A stretch of 64,000 nt of DNA from Aquihabitans sp. G128 (GCF_019048865.1 NZ_CP077604.1:372001-436000); one strand, 5' to 3'; positions 18,342 to 27,705 are shown, counted from the first letter of the stretch. A program made the numbers and translations. The notes: a model not told the origin generated them from the letters alone.

Positions 18342-18509
18342 GGGGCCGTTCGGGTGTCGGGTGAGCGGAGGAGGATGCCCCTCACGAGATGAGGTGGAGT
18401 CCGCTGCCTTGAGTGGCAGGACGGGCACCCTCTCGGCGTTAGGCGTGCTGAACGTAGCGAAGCGCGCCTTAGAGGACCCTGAGGATGGGCCACCGACTTC
18501 GCTCGGAGA

Positions 18510-19202
18510 TCAGGCGACCTCGATGTGGCGTCGTGAGCGAAGGACCTCGACGGCCACCGGCACCAGCGACAGGGCGACAACGGCGAGGACGGCAGCCTCG
18601 ATGTGGTCGCGGATGACGCCGACGTTGCCGAGGTAGTGGCCCAGCGTGGTGAGGCCCATCGCCCAGATCAGCGCCCCGAGCAGGTTGTAGGCGAGGAATG
18701 TCCGATAGCGCATGCCGCCGACGCCGGCCACCACCGGTGCGAAGGTCCGCACGATCGGTACGAACCGGGCGAGCAGGATCGTCTTGGGTCCGTGGCGCTC
18801 GAGGAAGTCGTGCGCCTTCGTCACGTGGCTCTGCTTGAACAGCCGCGAGTCCTCCCGGGAGAACAGTGCGGCGCCGACTCGCTTCCCGAGCCAGTAGCCC
18901 ACCTGGTCGCCGAGCACCGCAGCCACGAAGAAGAGCGGCAACAGGACTGCCAGCGGCGGCATGCCGTTGACGACGGGCGCAAGGGCTGCGCCGGGGTGAC
19001 CGGCAGAGGCATAGGCCGCAGCGCCGCTCGAAGTGAGGAAGCCCGAGAGGAACAGCAGCGAGTCCCCGGGGAGGAAGAAGCCGAAGAACAGCCCGGACTC
19101 GGCGAAAAGGATGGCAACCACGACGTAGGCCGCGCTGCCGCCAGCCTTCTCTAGCCAGAACTCTGGCTTCCACGGGACGCTGGCGATCAGGTGAGCGAGC
19201 AT
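18510..19202 (-). CDS. DedA-family membrane protein
   Basis: 230 residues. It shows the DedA pattern: N-terminal 'FAESGLFFGFFLPGDSLLFLSGFL', 'GDQVGYWLGKRVG', 'FLERHGPKTILLARFVPIVRTFAPVVAGVGGM' and C-terminal TM helices. DedA proteins act as lipid (undecaprenyl-phosphate or phospholipid) flippases. A TACCGT -10 (19210-19215, minus strand) lies 7 nt before the ATG, suggesting a leaderless transcript. Its place beside a UbiA transferase and PAP2 phosphatases fits polyprenyl-phosphate recycling. Confidence 0.92.
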   Translation of the reverse strand: MLAHLIASVPWKPEFWLEKAGGSAAYVVVAILFAESGLFFGFFLPGDSLLFLSGFLTSSGAAAYASAGHPGAALAPVVNGMPPLAVLLPLFFVAAVLGDQVGYWLGKRVGAALFSREDSRLFKQSHVTKAHDFLERHGPKTILLARFVPIVRTFAPVVAGVGGMRYRTFLAYNLLGALIWAMGLTTLGHYLGNVGVIRDHIEAAVLAVVALSLVPVAVEVLRSRRHIEVA

Positions 19203-19273
19203 GACCAGGACGGTACGGATGGCCAGAACATCGGATGGGACCGATCTGGTTAGGCGACGGTCAAGGGTTTGCG

Positions 19274-20236
19274 TCAGGCGTAGACCGAGAGGGCGACGAG
19301 TACCGCCATCGCCAGGCCGAGCAGCTGGAGGGTGCGGTTGCTGGCGAAGAGGCGGAGCGGGTCCGCCCCTCGTCCGGCTCGTACGAGGAGCCAGGCCCGA
19401 GCCGACGCCGCCACGAAGGGCACGATCGCGACGGCTGCCGGGGTGACCGTCCCGGTGGCGAGCGAGGAGGTGCTGGCCCCGTCGCCGGTCCCGAGCGCCC
19501 AGACGGTGAAGGCACCCACCGTCACCGCGAGTGCCCCACCGAGCAGGAGGGTGCATCGGACCGGCGTGTACCAGCCGAGGACGAGGCGATGAGAAGCTGC
19601 ATCGGCACCGAGCTCGGCAAGCTCTCCCATGCGTTTGCCGAGCACGATGAAGAGGGCACCGCCGGCGGCGATGGCCAGGAACACCGGTGTCAGAGGAACG
19701 TGGGCCCCGGCGGCACCTGCGGCCGTGCGGAGGACGAACCCCGAAGCGACGACCAGCACATCGACCACCGGGACCCGCTTCAACCATCGGGTGTAGCCCG
19801 TGGTGGTCACCAGGTAGGCGGCCAGCACCACGATCATCGTCGGCCCTGAGAGCCACGCGAGGGTCAGGGCAAGGCCGACGAGCATCGACGCCGCTGCCCG
19901 AGCCTGCCCGACGCGGAGTCGACCAGCGGCGATGGGACGGAGGGACTTCGTCGGGTGGAGCCGGTCCGCCTTGACATCTCCGGCGTCGTTGATCAAGTAC
20001 GTAGCGCTCGACGCGAGGACGAAGGCGACTCCGGCCAGCAGCGCACCGCCGACCGCACGGGGGTCGGTGAGCCGTCCGGCGGCAAAGGGAGCCGCTAGGA
20101 CGAGCACGTTCTTCACCCACTGCTTCGGCCGACAGGCATCGAACACGGCTCGGGCCAGTGATCCGCCGACGGCCGAAGCGGGCGGCGTCGCGGCGCAGTG
20201 CGTTCGACGGGACGGCGGTGCGGACGCAGTGTTCAT
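19274..20236 (-). CDS. UbiA-family prenyltransferase (decaprenyl-phosphate phosphoribosyltransferase-like)
   Basis: 320 residues with about eight or nine TM helices. The first Asp-rich motif is 'LINDAGDVKADRLHPTKSLRPIA', preceded by 'ACRPKQWVKNVLVLAAPF', a combination typical of the DPPR-synthase branch that attaches phosphoribose to polyprenyl phosphate. Its start overlaps the stop of the phosphodiester-glycosidase-like gene (ATGA), so it is the third member of a coupled operon. PAP2 phosphatases nearby could supply the matching dephosphorylation step. The substrate assignment is by family likeness only. Confidence 0.85.
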   Translation of the reverse strand: MNTASAPPSRRTHCAATPPASAVGGSLARAVFDACRPKQWVKNVLVLAAPFAAGRLTDPRAVGGALLAGVAFVLASSATYLINDAGDVKADRLHPTKSLRPIAAGRLRVGQARAAASMLVGLALTLAWLSGPTMIVVLAAYLVTTTGYTRWLKRVPVVDVLVVASGFVLRTAAGAAGAHVPLTPVFLAIAAGGALFIVLGKRMGELAELGADAASHRLVLGWYTPVRCTLLLGGALAVTVGAFTVWALGTGDGASTSSLATGTVTPAAVAIVPFVAASARAWLLVRAGRGADPLRLFASNRTLQLLGLAMAVLVALSVYA

Positions 20237-21213
20237 CGGATGGTGCGCTGCTCGGTGACGGCAACGAAGTCACGTCGATCGGGGGTGAGGTAGCGGTCCG
20301 AGGCTGCGGTCATCACCTGGAGCAGTTCCTTCGACGTACCTGGGCCTGTCGCGTTCCCGCCGGCGAAGAGGTGGAAGACGACCATGTTCGGGTGGATGTC
20401 GAGCTCCATGCCAGTGACGGCGCCGGCCTGGACGAGGCCGGCGGCGAGCTGCGCCAGGTCCAGATCCGGCCCGGCGACGTAGACCAGCGAGCCGTCCGGC
20501 CGCTGGCCGAGCGCAGATCGAGGTGTGCGCTGCACCTGGTGGTGTTCGGTGCTCCACGATCCGTCGTGCAGGGTCAGCAGGCCCGGAACGGATCGGGCCT
20601 GCTCGACGATCGGCATCAGGTTCTGCCGGACCGCGACGATGTCCGGTGACGGTGCGATGTCGGTGCCCCAAGCACCGACCTGAGCAGACCCGTCGCGGCG
20701 GACGACGAGCGATGCCTGGCCAACGACGAGGCGCCGAGCGACCCGAGCCTCCGCTTCGAACCCGCCGGTGAGGTCCTGGTACTTGAACCCGCCGTTGAAC
20801 ACTGCGACCAGTGAAGAGCGCAGCGCCGATGGCACTTGGCCTGTGGTCGACCAGGTCCCTCCTGGTTGGGTCGTGCCGGGCACGACGTGGAACTGGAGGT
20901 CGGGCGAGAGCCATGCGGCGGCGACGAAGGCTCTCGGATCGGTGGGGTCGGGCTGGAGCAGCGATGTCGCCATCAGGGGAGCGCCGACCGACGTGGTTCG
21001 CTGCTGGGCCCAGCCGCTCGGTGGCTGCGCCGACTGCTTCACGGGGTGAGCAGGAGTCGTCGGTCCCGTGAACGCACCGGCGGAGGAGACCGGTTGGCCC
21101 CCTTGGGCGACGAACGGATGCACGGTGAGGCCGACACAAGCACAACCGGTGGCCAGCAGGATCGCCGCCGCGAGGGCGGTAGCTCGCCGCAGTGTCCGGT
21201 GGCGGGCCGTCAT
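20233..21213 (-). CDS. Phosphodiester-glycosidase-family (NAGPA/DUF2233-like) lipoprotein
   Basis: 326 residues starting at ATG 21213, which overlaps the stop of the paralogue upstream. The N-terminus carries a hydrophobic signal ending in a lipobox-like 'LLATGCAC'. The domain shows 'LVAVFNGGFKYQDLTGGFEAEAR', 'GQASLVVRRDG', 'AVRQNLMPIVEQ', 'LVYVAGPDLDLAQLAAGLVQAG' and 'MELDIHP'. The family cleaves sugar phosphodiesters at the cell surface; the exact substrate is unknown. It is about 45% alike by eye to the upstream protein over the domain, so tandem duplication is likely. Confidence 0.8.
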   Translation of the reverse strand: MTARHRTLRRATALAAAILLATGCACVGLTVHPFVAQGGQPVSSAGAFTGPTTPAHPVKQSAQPPSGWAQQRTTSVGAPLMATSLLQPDPTDPRAFVAAAWLSPDLQFHVVPGTTQPGGTWSTTGQVPSALRSSLVAVFNGGFKYQDLTGGFEAEARVARRLVVGQASLVVRRDGSAQVGAWGTDIAPSPDIVAVRQNLMPIVEQARSVPGLLTLHDGSWSTEHHQVQRTPRSALGQRPDGSLVYVAGPDLDLAQLAAGLVQAGAVTGMELDIHPNMVVFHLFAGGNATGPGTSKELLQVMTAASDRYLTPDRRDFVAVTEQRTIR

Positions 21214-22388
21214 CGCAGGGTCGCCGTGATGAAGTCCCGCTGGTCGGGAGCGGCGTAGCGATCCGCAGGTCGAGACATCGTCGGCAACAGCCGCACCGGC
21301 GCCCTGCGCCGGTCCGACCGACCCAGGTCGAACAGGTTCGCCGTCACCATCGGCGTGTGGATGTCGAGCTGCATGCCACGCACTGCCCCGGCCTGGGTGA
21401 GGGCGTCGGCCAGCGAGACCAGGGTGAAGTGGTTGCCAGCGACGTAGATGGGGTTTCCGGCGGCGTCGATACCGAGGCCGGACCGCCAGGTCCACTGGAG
21501 CTGGCTACGACGAGACCCCCACAGCTTGTGGCCGTTGTGGACGAGGCCCTTCACCGGCCGGGACCGGTCCACGATGAGGTGCAGGTTCTGGCGGACGGCG
21601 TAGGTCGACGGGGTCATGCGGACGTCGCGACCCCACTCGCCCAGCGAGATCGCACCGGTCTTGTCGACCACGATCGACGCAGCACCCCGCTGCAGCCTCC
21701 CTACGTGGTGCCCCGCTTGGTAGAACCCCCCGCCGCTGTCTCGGAGCAGGAACCCCGAGTTGAAGGCGGCGACGGTCTTGGACCGGCTGGCCGGCGGAAT
21801 CTCCGCCGATCCCGGCCACGATTGCCCACCGGGCTCCTTGGTGCCGGCGACGAGGTCGAGGCGAACCGCCCGGCGGTCGAGCCACAGGAGCCCGGCGACC
21901 ATCGTCGGGTGCTTCGGGTCGGGGCGGAACCACGTCGTGTAGCTGGCGGTGACGCCGTTTCGGGCGACCGGGCCAGGGGTCCAGCGACCTTCGCCTGGCA
22001 TCATCGGAGCAATCGCAGGCCGAAGCCCCGGCAGCGTGCCTGCCTGGCGCGCAGCTCGGACGATCGAACCTTGGGCGATGCTGGGCACGGGTGGAAGAGG
22101 CCCGGACGGCCGGCCGTGGGTCGGCGGCTCCTGACGGGAGTAGTACCAGACCTCGACGCTGTTCACGATCCCGCTCCCGCCGTGAGAGCGGATCCAGTCG
22201 ACGGTCCGAACGGAGGTCGATGCCGAGCCGGGATAGGTGAGGGCGTGGCCGTAGGACCAGCCGACCGGGACCCCCATGAGCAGGAGAACCAGCGCCGCCG
22301 CTCGGGCACGGCGCCAACGTCGAGGCTTCCGCGGCGCAGGGCCGGGGGGTCGAGTGGGGGCATCGGTGCGTTCGAGCGTGGCGGTCAT
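21210..22388 (-). CDS. Phosphodiester-glycosidase-family (NAGPA/DUF2233-like) membrane-anchored protein
   Basis: 392 residues from ATG 22388 (an earlier in-frame start at 22460 exists). One N-terminal TM anchor ('AAALVLLLMGVPVGWSYG', about 33-50) is followed by an extracellular domain with 'VAAFNSGFLLRDSGGGFY', 'GAASIVVDKTGAISLGEWGRD', 'AVRQNLHLIVD', 'PIYVAGNHFTLVSLADALTQAG' and 'GMQLDIHTPM'. It is the first gene of the coupled three-gene run ending with the UbiA transferase. Surface glycan or phospho-polyprenol processing is an inference from this pairing. Confidence 0.8.
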   Translation of the reverse strand: MTATLERTDAPTRPPGPAPRKPRRWRRARAAALVLLLMGVPVGWSYGHALTYPGSASTSVRTVDWIRSHGGSGIVNSVEVWYYSRQEPPTHGRPSGPLPPVPSIAQGSIVRAARQAGTLPGLRPAIAPMMPGEGRWTPGPVARNGVTASYTTWFRPDPKHPTMVAGLLWLDRRAVRLDLVAGTKEPGGQSWPGSAEIPPASRSKTVAAFNSGFLLRDSGGGFYQAGHHVGRLQRGAASIVVDKTGAISLGEWGRDVRMTPSTYAVRQNLHLIVDRSRPVKGLVHNGHKLWGSRRSQLQWTWRSGLGIDAAGNPIYVAGNHFTLVSLADALTQAGAVRGMQLDIHTPMVTANLFDLGRSDRRRAPVRLLPTMSRPADRYAAPDQRDFITATLR

Positions 22389-22608
22389 CGCGGTCCGTTC
22401 GTCGGGGCGTACCCGGAACGTACGGAGGGGTCGGCTAGGCCCGAACCGGTGGACGGTCAACGCTCGGCAAAGCCTTCGGTCGACACAAGGGTTCGTCGGC
22501 CCCTACCGATTGGGTCCGAGCGGCGCCTGAGGGGCACACCGAGGTTTGCCGTCGCCTGACCGGATCGTGCTCTTCGCCTTGCCGACGGTTCCCTACCGTG
22601 CGCAGCTC

Positions 22609-22827
22609 ATGGATCGTCCGGAGCCGAGCGGGCCGAGCCCCAAGGAGCGTCTCCGGGCGGAGTTTCGGAGCAGCCTCCTGCTGCTGTGCGTGCTCCTCGG
22701 TCCGATCGTCGGGTTGGTGGTGATCGTCCACCAACACGACCGGCGGGTGATCGCCCATCGCGTGTGCGTCACGGCTCGCGAAGGCCAACCGGCCTGCCCA
22801 GCGACACCAACCACCGTCAGACCCTGA
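22609..22827 (+). CDS. Small single-pass membrane protein
   Basis: 72 residues. A charged N-terminus, one TM helix ('SSLLLLCVLLGPIVGLVVIV') and a short tail with two Cys. It is divergent from the glycosidase-like operon. ATG 22609 is chosen because TACCGT ends 9 nt upstream. Function unknown. Confidence 0.55.
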   Translation: MDRPEPSGPSPKERLRAEFRSSLLLLCVLLGPIVGLVVIVHQHDRRVIAHRVCVTAREGQPACPATPTTVRP

Positions 22828-22909
22828 AGTTGGCGCCGGCGGTCACGCTCTGCGCTGACCAGACCGTCCCGGCACCGCGCGGGTGGTGCCGCCACCTCGG
22901 GTGGCGGGT

Positions 22910-23857
22910 TCACCCAAGGTGGCGGCGTCCATCGGCTGGCGGGCGGGCGCCAACCGACGGAGATCTGCTGACCGGTCCAGGCCGGCTGACTACGTGACCC
23001 CGCGAGTGGCCATCGTCGGACGTGTTGCCTGCGGCCGCTGATGCTCGGCTCGAGGTGGCCTCTCCGCTCGAGCCGTCGCCCGTGCCCAGCACCGCTGCGG
23101 TAGCCGCTGCGCACGCGGTCCCGAGCAGGACCCCGGCAATGACGTCAGTCGTCCAGTGCACGCCCAGCTCGACTCGGGAGGCGGCGACCGCAACCGTGAT
23201 CACGGCCCAGCCGCCCGCGAGTGGTCTCGCAGCCCGAGGGCCGGGCAGCCGTCCCCAGATCACCAGCGCCAGCGAACCCCACAGGGCTGCCGCCATCGTG
23301 GCGTGTCCTGACGGGAACGGCGCGCTGGCGAGGTGTTCCAGGGCGAAGGTCCTGCCTGGCCGAGGGCGGTTCACGGCGTGCTTGAAGGCCTGCGACGACA
23401 AGGTCGCAGCCGCCACCGCAGCGGCGACCCTCAGGAAGGGCCCGGCGTCGCGGCGCCGAAGCGCCCATCCTGCGAGCGCCAGGAGCACCAGCCCTGCAGC
23501 TGGACCAGATCCAAGGCGGGTCACCACCGACATGACGCTGGTGACCGATGCGCTGCGGTGCTCAGCCACGGACACGGCGATGTTCCGGTCCACAGCAACG
23601 TGTCCCTGCGCAGACACCACCCAGGTGGTCAACGCAGCAAAGCCGAGTGCGCAAACCATGACCACCCGGACGAACTGCGCCCGAGACGGCGAGCCGGTCG
23701 CCGCATCGACGAGGTCGAGGCGGGGCTCGGCCGGTCTCAACGGCGAAGCGATTCGAGAACGTCGGCAGTCTCCGCCGGCGCAGGCGACGACAGGCGGGCC
23801 ATCACGGGCCGACCCGCACGTGACCGTCAGGGGCGGTCTGCCGGTGCCCAGTGGCAC
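22910..23857 (-). CDS. PAP2-superfamily phosphatase
   Basis: Up to 315 residues. The three acid-phosphatase motifs are intact: 'KHAVNRPRPG', 'PFPSGHAT' and 'SRVELGVHWTTD'. About six TM helices start at 'FVRVVMVCALGFAALTTWVV'. PAP2 enzymes dephosphorylate lipid phosphates such as undecaprenyl diphosphate or ribose-phosphate polyprenols. The start is uncertain: GTG 23857 overlaps the upstream PAP2 gene by 56 bp, and a TTG at 23740 would avoid that. The C-terminal ~60 residues are low complexity. Confidence 0.8.
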   Translation of the reverse strand: MPLGTGRPPLTVTCGSARDGPPVVACAGGDCRRSRIASPLRPAEPRLDLVDAATGSPSRAQFVRVVMVCALGFAALTTWVVSAQGHVAVDRNIAVSVAEHRSASVTSVMSVVTRLGSGPAAGLVLLALAGWALRRRDAGPFLRVAAAVAAATLSSQAFKHAVNRPRPGRTFALEHLASAPFPSGHATMAAALWGSLALVIWGRLPGPRAARPLAGGWAVITVAVAASRVELGVHWTTDVIAGVLLGTACAAATAAVLGTGDGSSGEATSSRASAAAGNTSDDGHSRGHVVSRPGPVSRSPSVGARPPADGRRHLG

Positions 23858-24428
23858 GACCCGCGAGGAGAGCCACGAGCGGCACCCGACTCACCGAGCC
23901 CAGGAGCCTCTCGACCGGCGGACGCACGAGGCGGGCGCCGGCGACCGCGACGGCTGCGCTGATCAGGAGGCCGGCGACGACATCGGACGGGTAGTGGGCG
24001 CCGGCGTAGACCCGGGTGACCGCCATCAGGATGGCGAGCACGAATGCGACCCCGCCCACGGTGCGGTCCACCAGCCAGATACCGGCAGCGACGGCGCCGA
24101 CCGCAAGCGAGTGGTCGCTCGGGAACGACCCGTCGGTGGTGCGGGCAACCAAGACCTCTATGTGCGGCAGCGCGGCGTAGGGCCGAGGACGATCGATGAA
24201 GACGTGGATGGCGATGCCGACGAGGAGGGCTACGAGCGGGGCAAGCCCCGCCCATAGGAGGCCGGCTTGGCCCCTGAGGTCGCCGACCCGGCGAGCCCGC
24301 ACCCACGCCCACACGAGTAGGCCGGCGAAGGCCACGATCCCGTAGGTGGCGTAGGCGCTCGCCGTGCCGTGCAGCCAGGGGGTCCGGACGGCGAACCGGT
24401 TCACCGATTCGAACAGGTCACGATCCAT
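23802..24428 (-). CDS. PAP2-superfamily phosphatase (undecaprenyl-diphosphatase-like)
   Basis: 208 residues with about five TM helices. Motif 1 appears as 'HVFIDRPRPY', with motif 2 'SFPSDHSLAVGA' and motif 3 'TRVYAGAHYPSDV'. PSDH instead of PSGH is the BcrC-like variant. It lies just upstream of a second PAP2 gene on the same strand. The pair, with DedA and UbiA, makes a plausible polyprenyl-phosphate module. Confidence 0.85.
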   Translation of the reverse strand: MDRDLFESVNRFAVRTPWLHGTASAYATYGIVAFAGLLVWAWVRARRVGDLRGQAGLLWAGLAPLVALLVGIAIHVFIDRPRPYAALPHIEVLVARTTDGSFPSDHSLAVGAVAAGIWLVDRTVGGVAFVLAILMAVTRVYAGAHYPSDVVAGLLISAAVAVAGARLVRPPVERLLGSVSRVPLVALLAGRATGHRQTAPDGHVRVGP

Positions 24429-24494
24429 GGTGGCCCGGTCCGCCTCCGACGCCGACGGGGACTCCCGGCCCGTCGGCGTCGATCAGGGGCCGAC

Positions 24495-25295
24495 TCATGC
24501 GGCGGCGGGTTCGACCAGCGCAGGCGCCTGGTCGCGCTTGGTGCGGGTGAGGTAGACGACGACACCGAGGATCGTGGCTAGGAACAGCAGGCTGGTGCCG
24601 GTGGTGCCGAGCCCGAGCCCGCCGGCCGAGCGGGGCTGGGACAGGTAGTCGCCGATCGAGGCGCCGAGGGGACGGGTGAGGATGTAGGCCAGCCAGAAGG
24701 TGAGCACGGCGTTGACCTTGAGGCCGAAGCGGGCGATGGCCACCAGGGCGATGAGGCCGCCGAACATCAGGGCCGACTTCCAGTAGCCCAGGTTCAGGGT
24801 CTCGGCGATGTAGTCGCCGGCGGCGGTGCCCAGGGCGAAGGTGAACAGGATGGCCAGCCAGTAGAAGGCCTCGCGCTTCGGGGTGTGGATCGAGTGGATC
24901 GACAGCGTCTTCTCCTGCGACCACCAGGCCGCGAAGGTGGCCAGCATGGCGATGCCGAAGGCGATCGTCGTGGTGCGCAGCGCCACGCCCAGGTCATCGA
25001 CGAGCTTGTCGGTGATGAGCGTGCCGACCACGCTGATGAGCACGACGGTGATCCAGTAGATCCCCGGCGTGTAGCGGCGGGACCGGAACTGGGCCACCAG
25101 CGCCCCCACCAGCAGGACGCCCATGACCACCATGGTCTTGGTGAGCCCCAGCTTGAGGTTCTCCGAGAGCAGGTCGGCGAAGGTCTCGCCGACCGTGGTG
25201 GCCATGATCTTGATGATCCAGAAGAAGATCGTGACCTCCGGGACCTTGTTCAGGACCGCTCGAGCGGTTGGTCGGGTCGAAACGTTCGCTTCCAT
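24495..25295 (-). CDS. COG4705-family integral membrane protein
   Basis: 266 residues, about eight TM helices. It shows the internal repeat of the family: 'VTIFFWIIKIMATTVGETFADLLSENLKLGL' in the first half and 'FTFALGTAAGDYIAETLNLGYWKSAL' in the second. The family is uncharacterised; the conserved Glu/Asp within helices suggest transport. ATG 25295 is chosen because an AAGAGG site lies 6-7 nt upstream. It is downstream of a two-component system on the same strand and behind a perfect inverted repeat. Confidence 0.82.
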   Translation of the reverse strand: MEANVSTRPTARAVLNKVPEVTIFFWIIKIMATTVGETFADLLSENLKLGLTKTMVVMGVLLVGALVAQFRSRRYTPGIYWITVVLISVVGTLITDKLVDDLGVALRTTTIAFGIAMLATFAAWWSQEKTLSIHSIHTPKREAFYWLAILFTFALGTAAGDYIAETLNLGYWKSALMFGGLIALVAIARFGLKVNAVLTFWLAYILTRPLGASIGDYLSQPRSAGGLGLGTTGTSLLFLATILGVVVYLTRTKRDQAPALVEPAAA

Positions 25296-25341
25296 GCGCA
25301 CCTCTTCTGGGTGGCCGACACCTTGCGGGCCGACTCGGCGT

Positions 25342-25362
25342 GACGGTCCGGTTCGGACCGTC
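25342..25362. promoter_or_regulatory. Perfect 9-3-9 inverted repeat (candidate operator)
   Basis: GACGGTCCG-gtt-CGGACCGTC lies about 47 bp upstream of the COG4705 gene and 78 bp downstream of the histidine kinase stop. There is no T-run, so an operator for the adjacent regulator is more likely than a terminator. The binding protein is unknown. Confidence 0.45.
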
Positions 25363-25440
25363 TGGCGCCAAGGTGCCTGCGGGCCGGTTCGACCCCACGC
25401 CCGATTCGGTTAGAGGACGCCCAAATCTCCGGGTCGGAGC

Positions 25441-26718
25441 TCAGGCCCGATCGGGCAGGACCAAGCGAAAGGTGGTCGGCCCGGTCCCGCTGAGGAAGAG
25501 TCGACCACCCTCGGCTTCGGCCAGGGATCGCGCCAACGCCAGCCCGAGCCCGTGGCGGTCCCTCCCGGGTGGGCGGCGCTGGAAGATGGTGGCGCTGTCG
25601 ACAGCTGAGCGGCCCTCGTCGGCCACCGCGACCGAGAGCATGCCGCTGCCGGCTGCATCGATCTCCACCCGGACCGTCCCGCTCCCGTGGCGCCCGGCGT
25701 TGTCGATCAACACGTCGAGGATCTCGTCGAGCACCTCGGTGCTGACCCGCACCACGCCGTCGCCTGTTCCGGCCACGGCCAGGTCCCGGCCCGTTCGACC
25801 GAGCCGCTGGGCCCAGCGCTCGTGCAGCCGGCGCGCCGCTGCCACCGGGTCCAAGGGCTCGTAGGTCCGGGGCAGGTCGCGGGCGACCGCTAGCAAGGTG
25901 GAGATCGTCGACTCCAGGCGGTCGAGGTCGGCGAGCACCTCGGCCAGGACCTCCTCGGGAGCGTCGCGCGGGGTGGCCAGCTCGGACTCGACGGCGAGGC
26001 GCATGCTGGTCACCGGCGTGCGCAACTGGTGAGACGCGTTTGCCGAGAAGGTGCGCTCACGTTGGAGAACCGCCTCGAGCCGCGCAGCAGTGTCAGCCAA
26101 GGCGGCAGAGGTGTCGTCGATCTCCGCCACACCGCTTGACCGGGAGGCGATGGCGAAGTCTCCGTTGCCCAATCGCACGGCATCGTCGCGGACGGCCTGC
26201 AGCGGCCGGGCCAACCGGGCCGCCAGCACGGCCCCGACCGCGACGGCGACGGCGACGGCGACGGCATCGACTGCGACGAGCAGCAACAGGTCCCGACGGA
26301 CCCGCGCCGTGGTGTCCGCTTTGGGCTCGGCCACCCGGATGGTCGCGATGCGCCGATCGTCGAGGGTCACCGGCCGGGCGAGCACCCGCTCGGACCCGAC
26401 GGTGCCGTCGGTCGTGGCGATCCCTCGGCGTTCGACGATCTCGTCGGCGCGCATCGGTCCCTCGCCGGCCAACCGCTTGCCCGCCCGGTCGTAGACCGCC
26501 ACCGAGAGGTTGGCCTCCTCGCTGGCCAGGTCGATCTCGGCTCCCGGCTGGCCCACGTCGGGACCGAGGCCAGCGGCGGTGCGTTCGGCGGCCCGATCGA
26601 GCTCGAGGACCGAATCGGCCTGTTGCCGGCTGGCGATGACCAGCCCGAGCGGCAACGTCAGCACCGCTGCGGCCAGCACCACGACACCGACGATGGCGGT
26701 GAGGATCCGGCGCCTCAC
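25441..26718 (-). CDS. Sensor histidine kinase
   Basis: 425 residues from GTG 26718. TM1 'LTAIVGVVVLAAAVLTLPLGLVI', a ~110-residue sensor, TM2 ('LLLLVAVDAVAVAVAVAVGAVLAARLA'), HAMP, HisKA with 'FSANASHQLRTPVTSM', HATPase N box 'VLIDNAGRHG' and G2 'RHGLGLALARS'. The G1 box is weak ('VADEGRSA'). It follows its response regulator by 40 bp. No ATG/GTG exists closer to the regulator in this frame. Confidence 0.88.
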   Translation of the reverse strand: MRRRILTAIVGVVVLAAAVLTLPLGLVIASRQQADSVLELDRAAERTAAGLGPDVGQPGAEIDLASEEANLSVAVYDRAGKRLAGEGPMRADEIVERRGIATTDGTVGSERVLARPVTLDDRRIATIRVAEPKADTTARVRRDLLLLVAVDAVAVAVAVAVGAVLAARLARPLQAVRDDAVRLGNGDFAIASRSSGVAEIDDTSAALADTAARLEAVLQRERTFSANASHQLRTPVTSMRLAVESELATPRDAPEEVLAEVLADLDRLESTISTLLAVARDLPRTYEPLDPVAAARRLHERWAQRLGRTGRDLAVAGTGDGVVRVSTEVLDEILDVLIDNAGRHGSGTVRVEIDAAGSGMLSVAVADEGRSAVDSATIFQRRPPGRDRHGLGLALARSLAEAEGGRLFLSGTGPTTFRLVLPDRA

Positions 26719-26758
26719 CCCGTCGCTCGGAGTGAGGCCCGGCGCTGGGCTCGGCCGA

Positions 26759-27487
26759 TCACCCGCGGACCTCCCACCGGTAGCCGACCCCGCGCAGCGA
26801 GGTGATCCGGCTCGACTCACCGGGCTGCTCGCCGAGCCGGCGACGCAGCGACGACATGTGCACGTCCAGGGTCTTGGTCGAGCCGAACCAGTGCTCATCC
26901 CACACGTTCGACATGAGCGACTCGCGGGTGAGGGCCTGGCCCTTGTGGCGCAACAGCTCGGCCAACAGGTCGAACTCCTTGGCCCGCACGAGGACCTCAT
27001 GGCCGGCCACGAGCACCCGCCGGGCATCCAGGTCGACGTGGACGTCGCCGTCCTGCAACACGTTCGTGCCGGGCGAGGAGTCGGGGCGGCGGAGCTGGGC
27101 TCGGATGCGGGCCAGGAGCTCGGCCAAGCGGAAGGGCTTGGTCAGGTAGTCCGCAGCGCCGGAATCGAGGCCGATGACGATGTCCATCTCCTCAGCGCGC
27201 GCAGTCAGCATCAGCATCGGCAGCGACGGCCAACGGCGGAGGTACTCCCTAGCCACATCGAGGCCATCCCCATCGGGGAGGCCGAGGTCGAGCAACACCA
27301 GATCTGGCGGGTCGACGACCTCCCATGCGGCAGCGACGGTGGCCACCCGGTCGACGTCGTAGCCAGCGTTCTCGAGGGCCCGCTGCAGGGCGACGCCGAT
27401 CCCGGCATCGTCCTCCACCACCAGCAAACGACCCCCATCCACGTCTTCAAGGTAGGCGATTCGTGCGGTGGTGTCGGCTGCGCTCAC
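26759..27487 (-). CDS. OmpR/PhoB-family response regulator
   Basis: 242 residues. An 18-residue N-terminal leader precedes the receiver domain: acidic 'VVEDDAG', phosphoacceptor Asp in 'VLLDLGLPDGDG' and Lys in 'YLTKPF'. The winged helix has 'EFDLLAELLRHKGQALTRESLMSNVWDEHWFG' and ends 'RGVGYRWEV'. First gene of a two-component operon. Targets may be the COG4705/PAP2 genes downstream on the same strand, suggested by position only. A near-perfect inverted repeat (27582-27604) lies in the upstream gap. Confidence 0.92.
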   Translation of the reverse strand: MSAADTTARIAYLEDVDGGRLLVVEDDAGIGVALQRALENAGYDVDRVATVAAAWEVVDPPDLVLLDLGLPDGDGLDVAREYLRRWPSLPMLMLTARAEEMDIVIGLDSGAADYLTKPFRLAELLARIRAQLRRPDSSPGTNVLQDGDVHVDLDARRVLVAGHEVLVRAKEFDLLAELLRHKGQALTRESLMSNVWDEHWFGSTKTLDVHMSSLRRRLGEQPGESSRITSLRGVGYRWEVRG

Positions 27488-27705
27488 GGCACGTGCTCCT
27501 GGTTGGGCGAGGTTGGGGCGAGATCGTGCCGATCGGCGCTGCCGGTCCCCGGGCAGGCGCCTCGCACCGCGCGAAAGCTAAGGAGACGCCCGTTAGGGCG
27601 CTCCCCCACAACGGTGAGGGGACGGCAAGATCCCAGTGATGCGGGCCTGAACCCACACCCAACCTAAACCGGCTCACGCGGCAGTCCCGGACGTACGGTC
27701 AGGCG

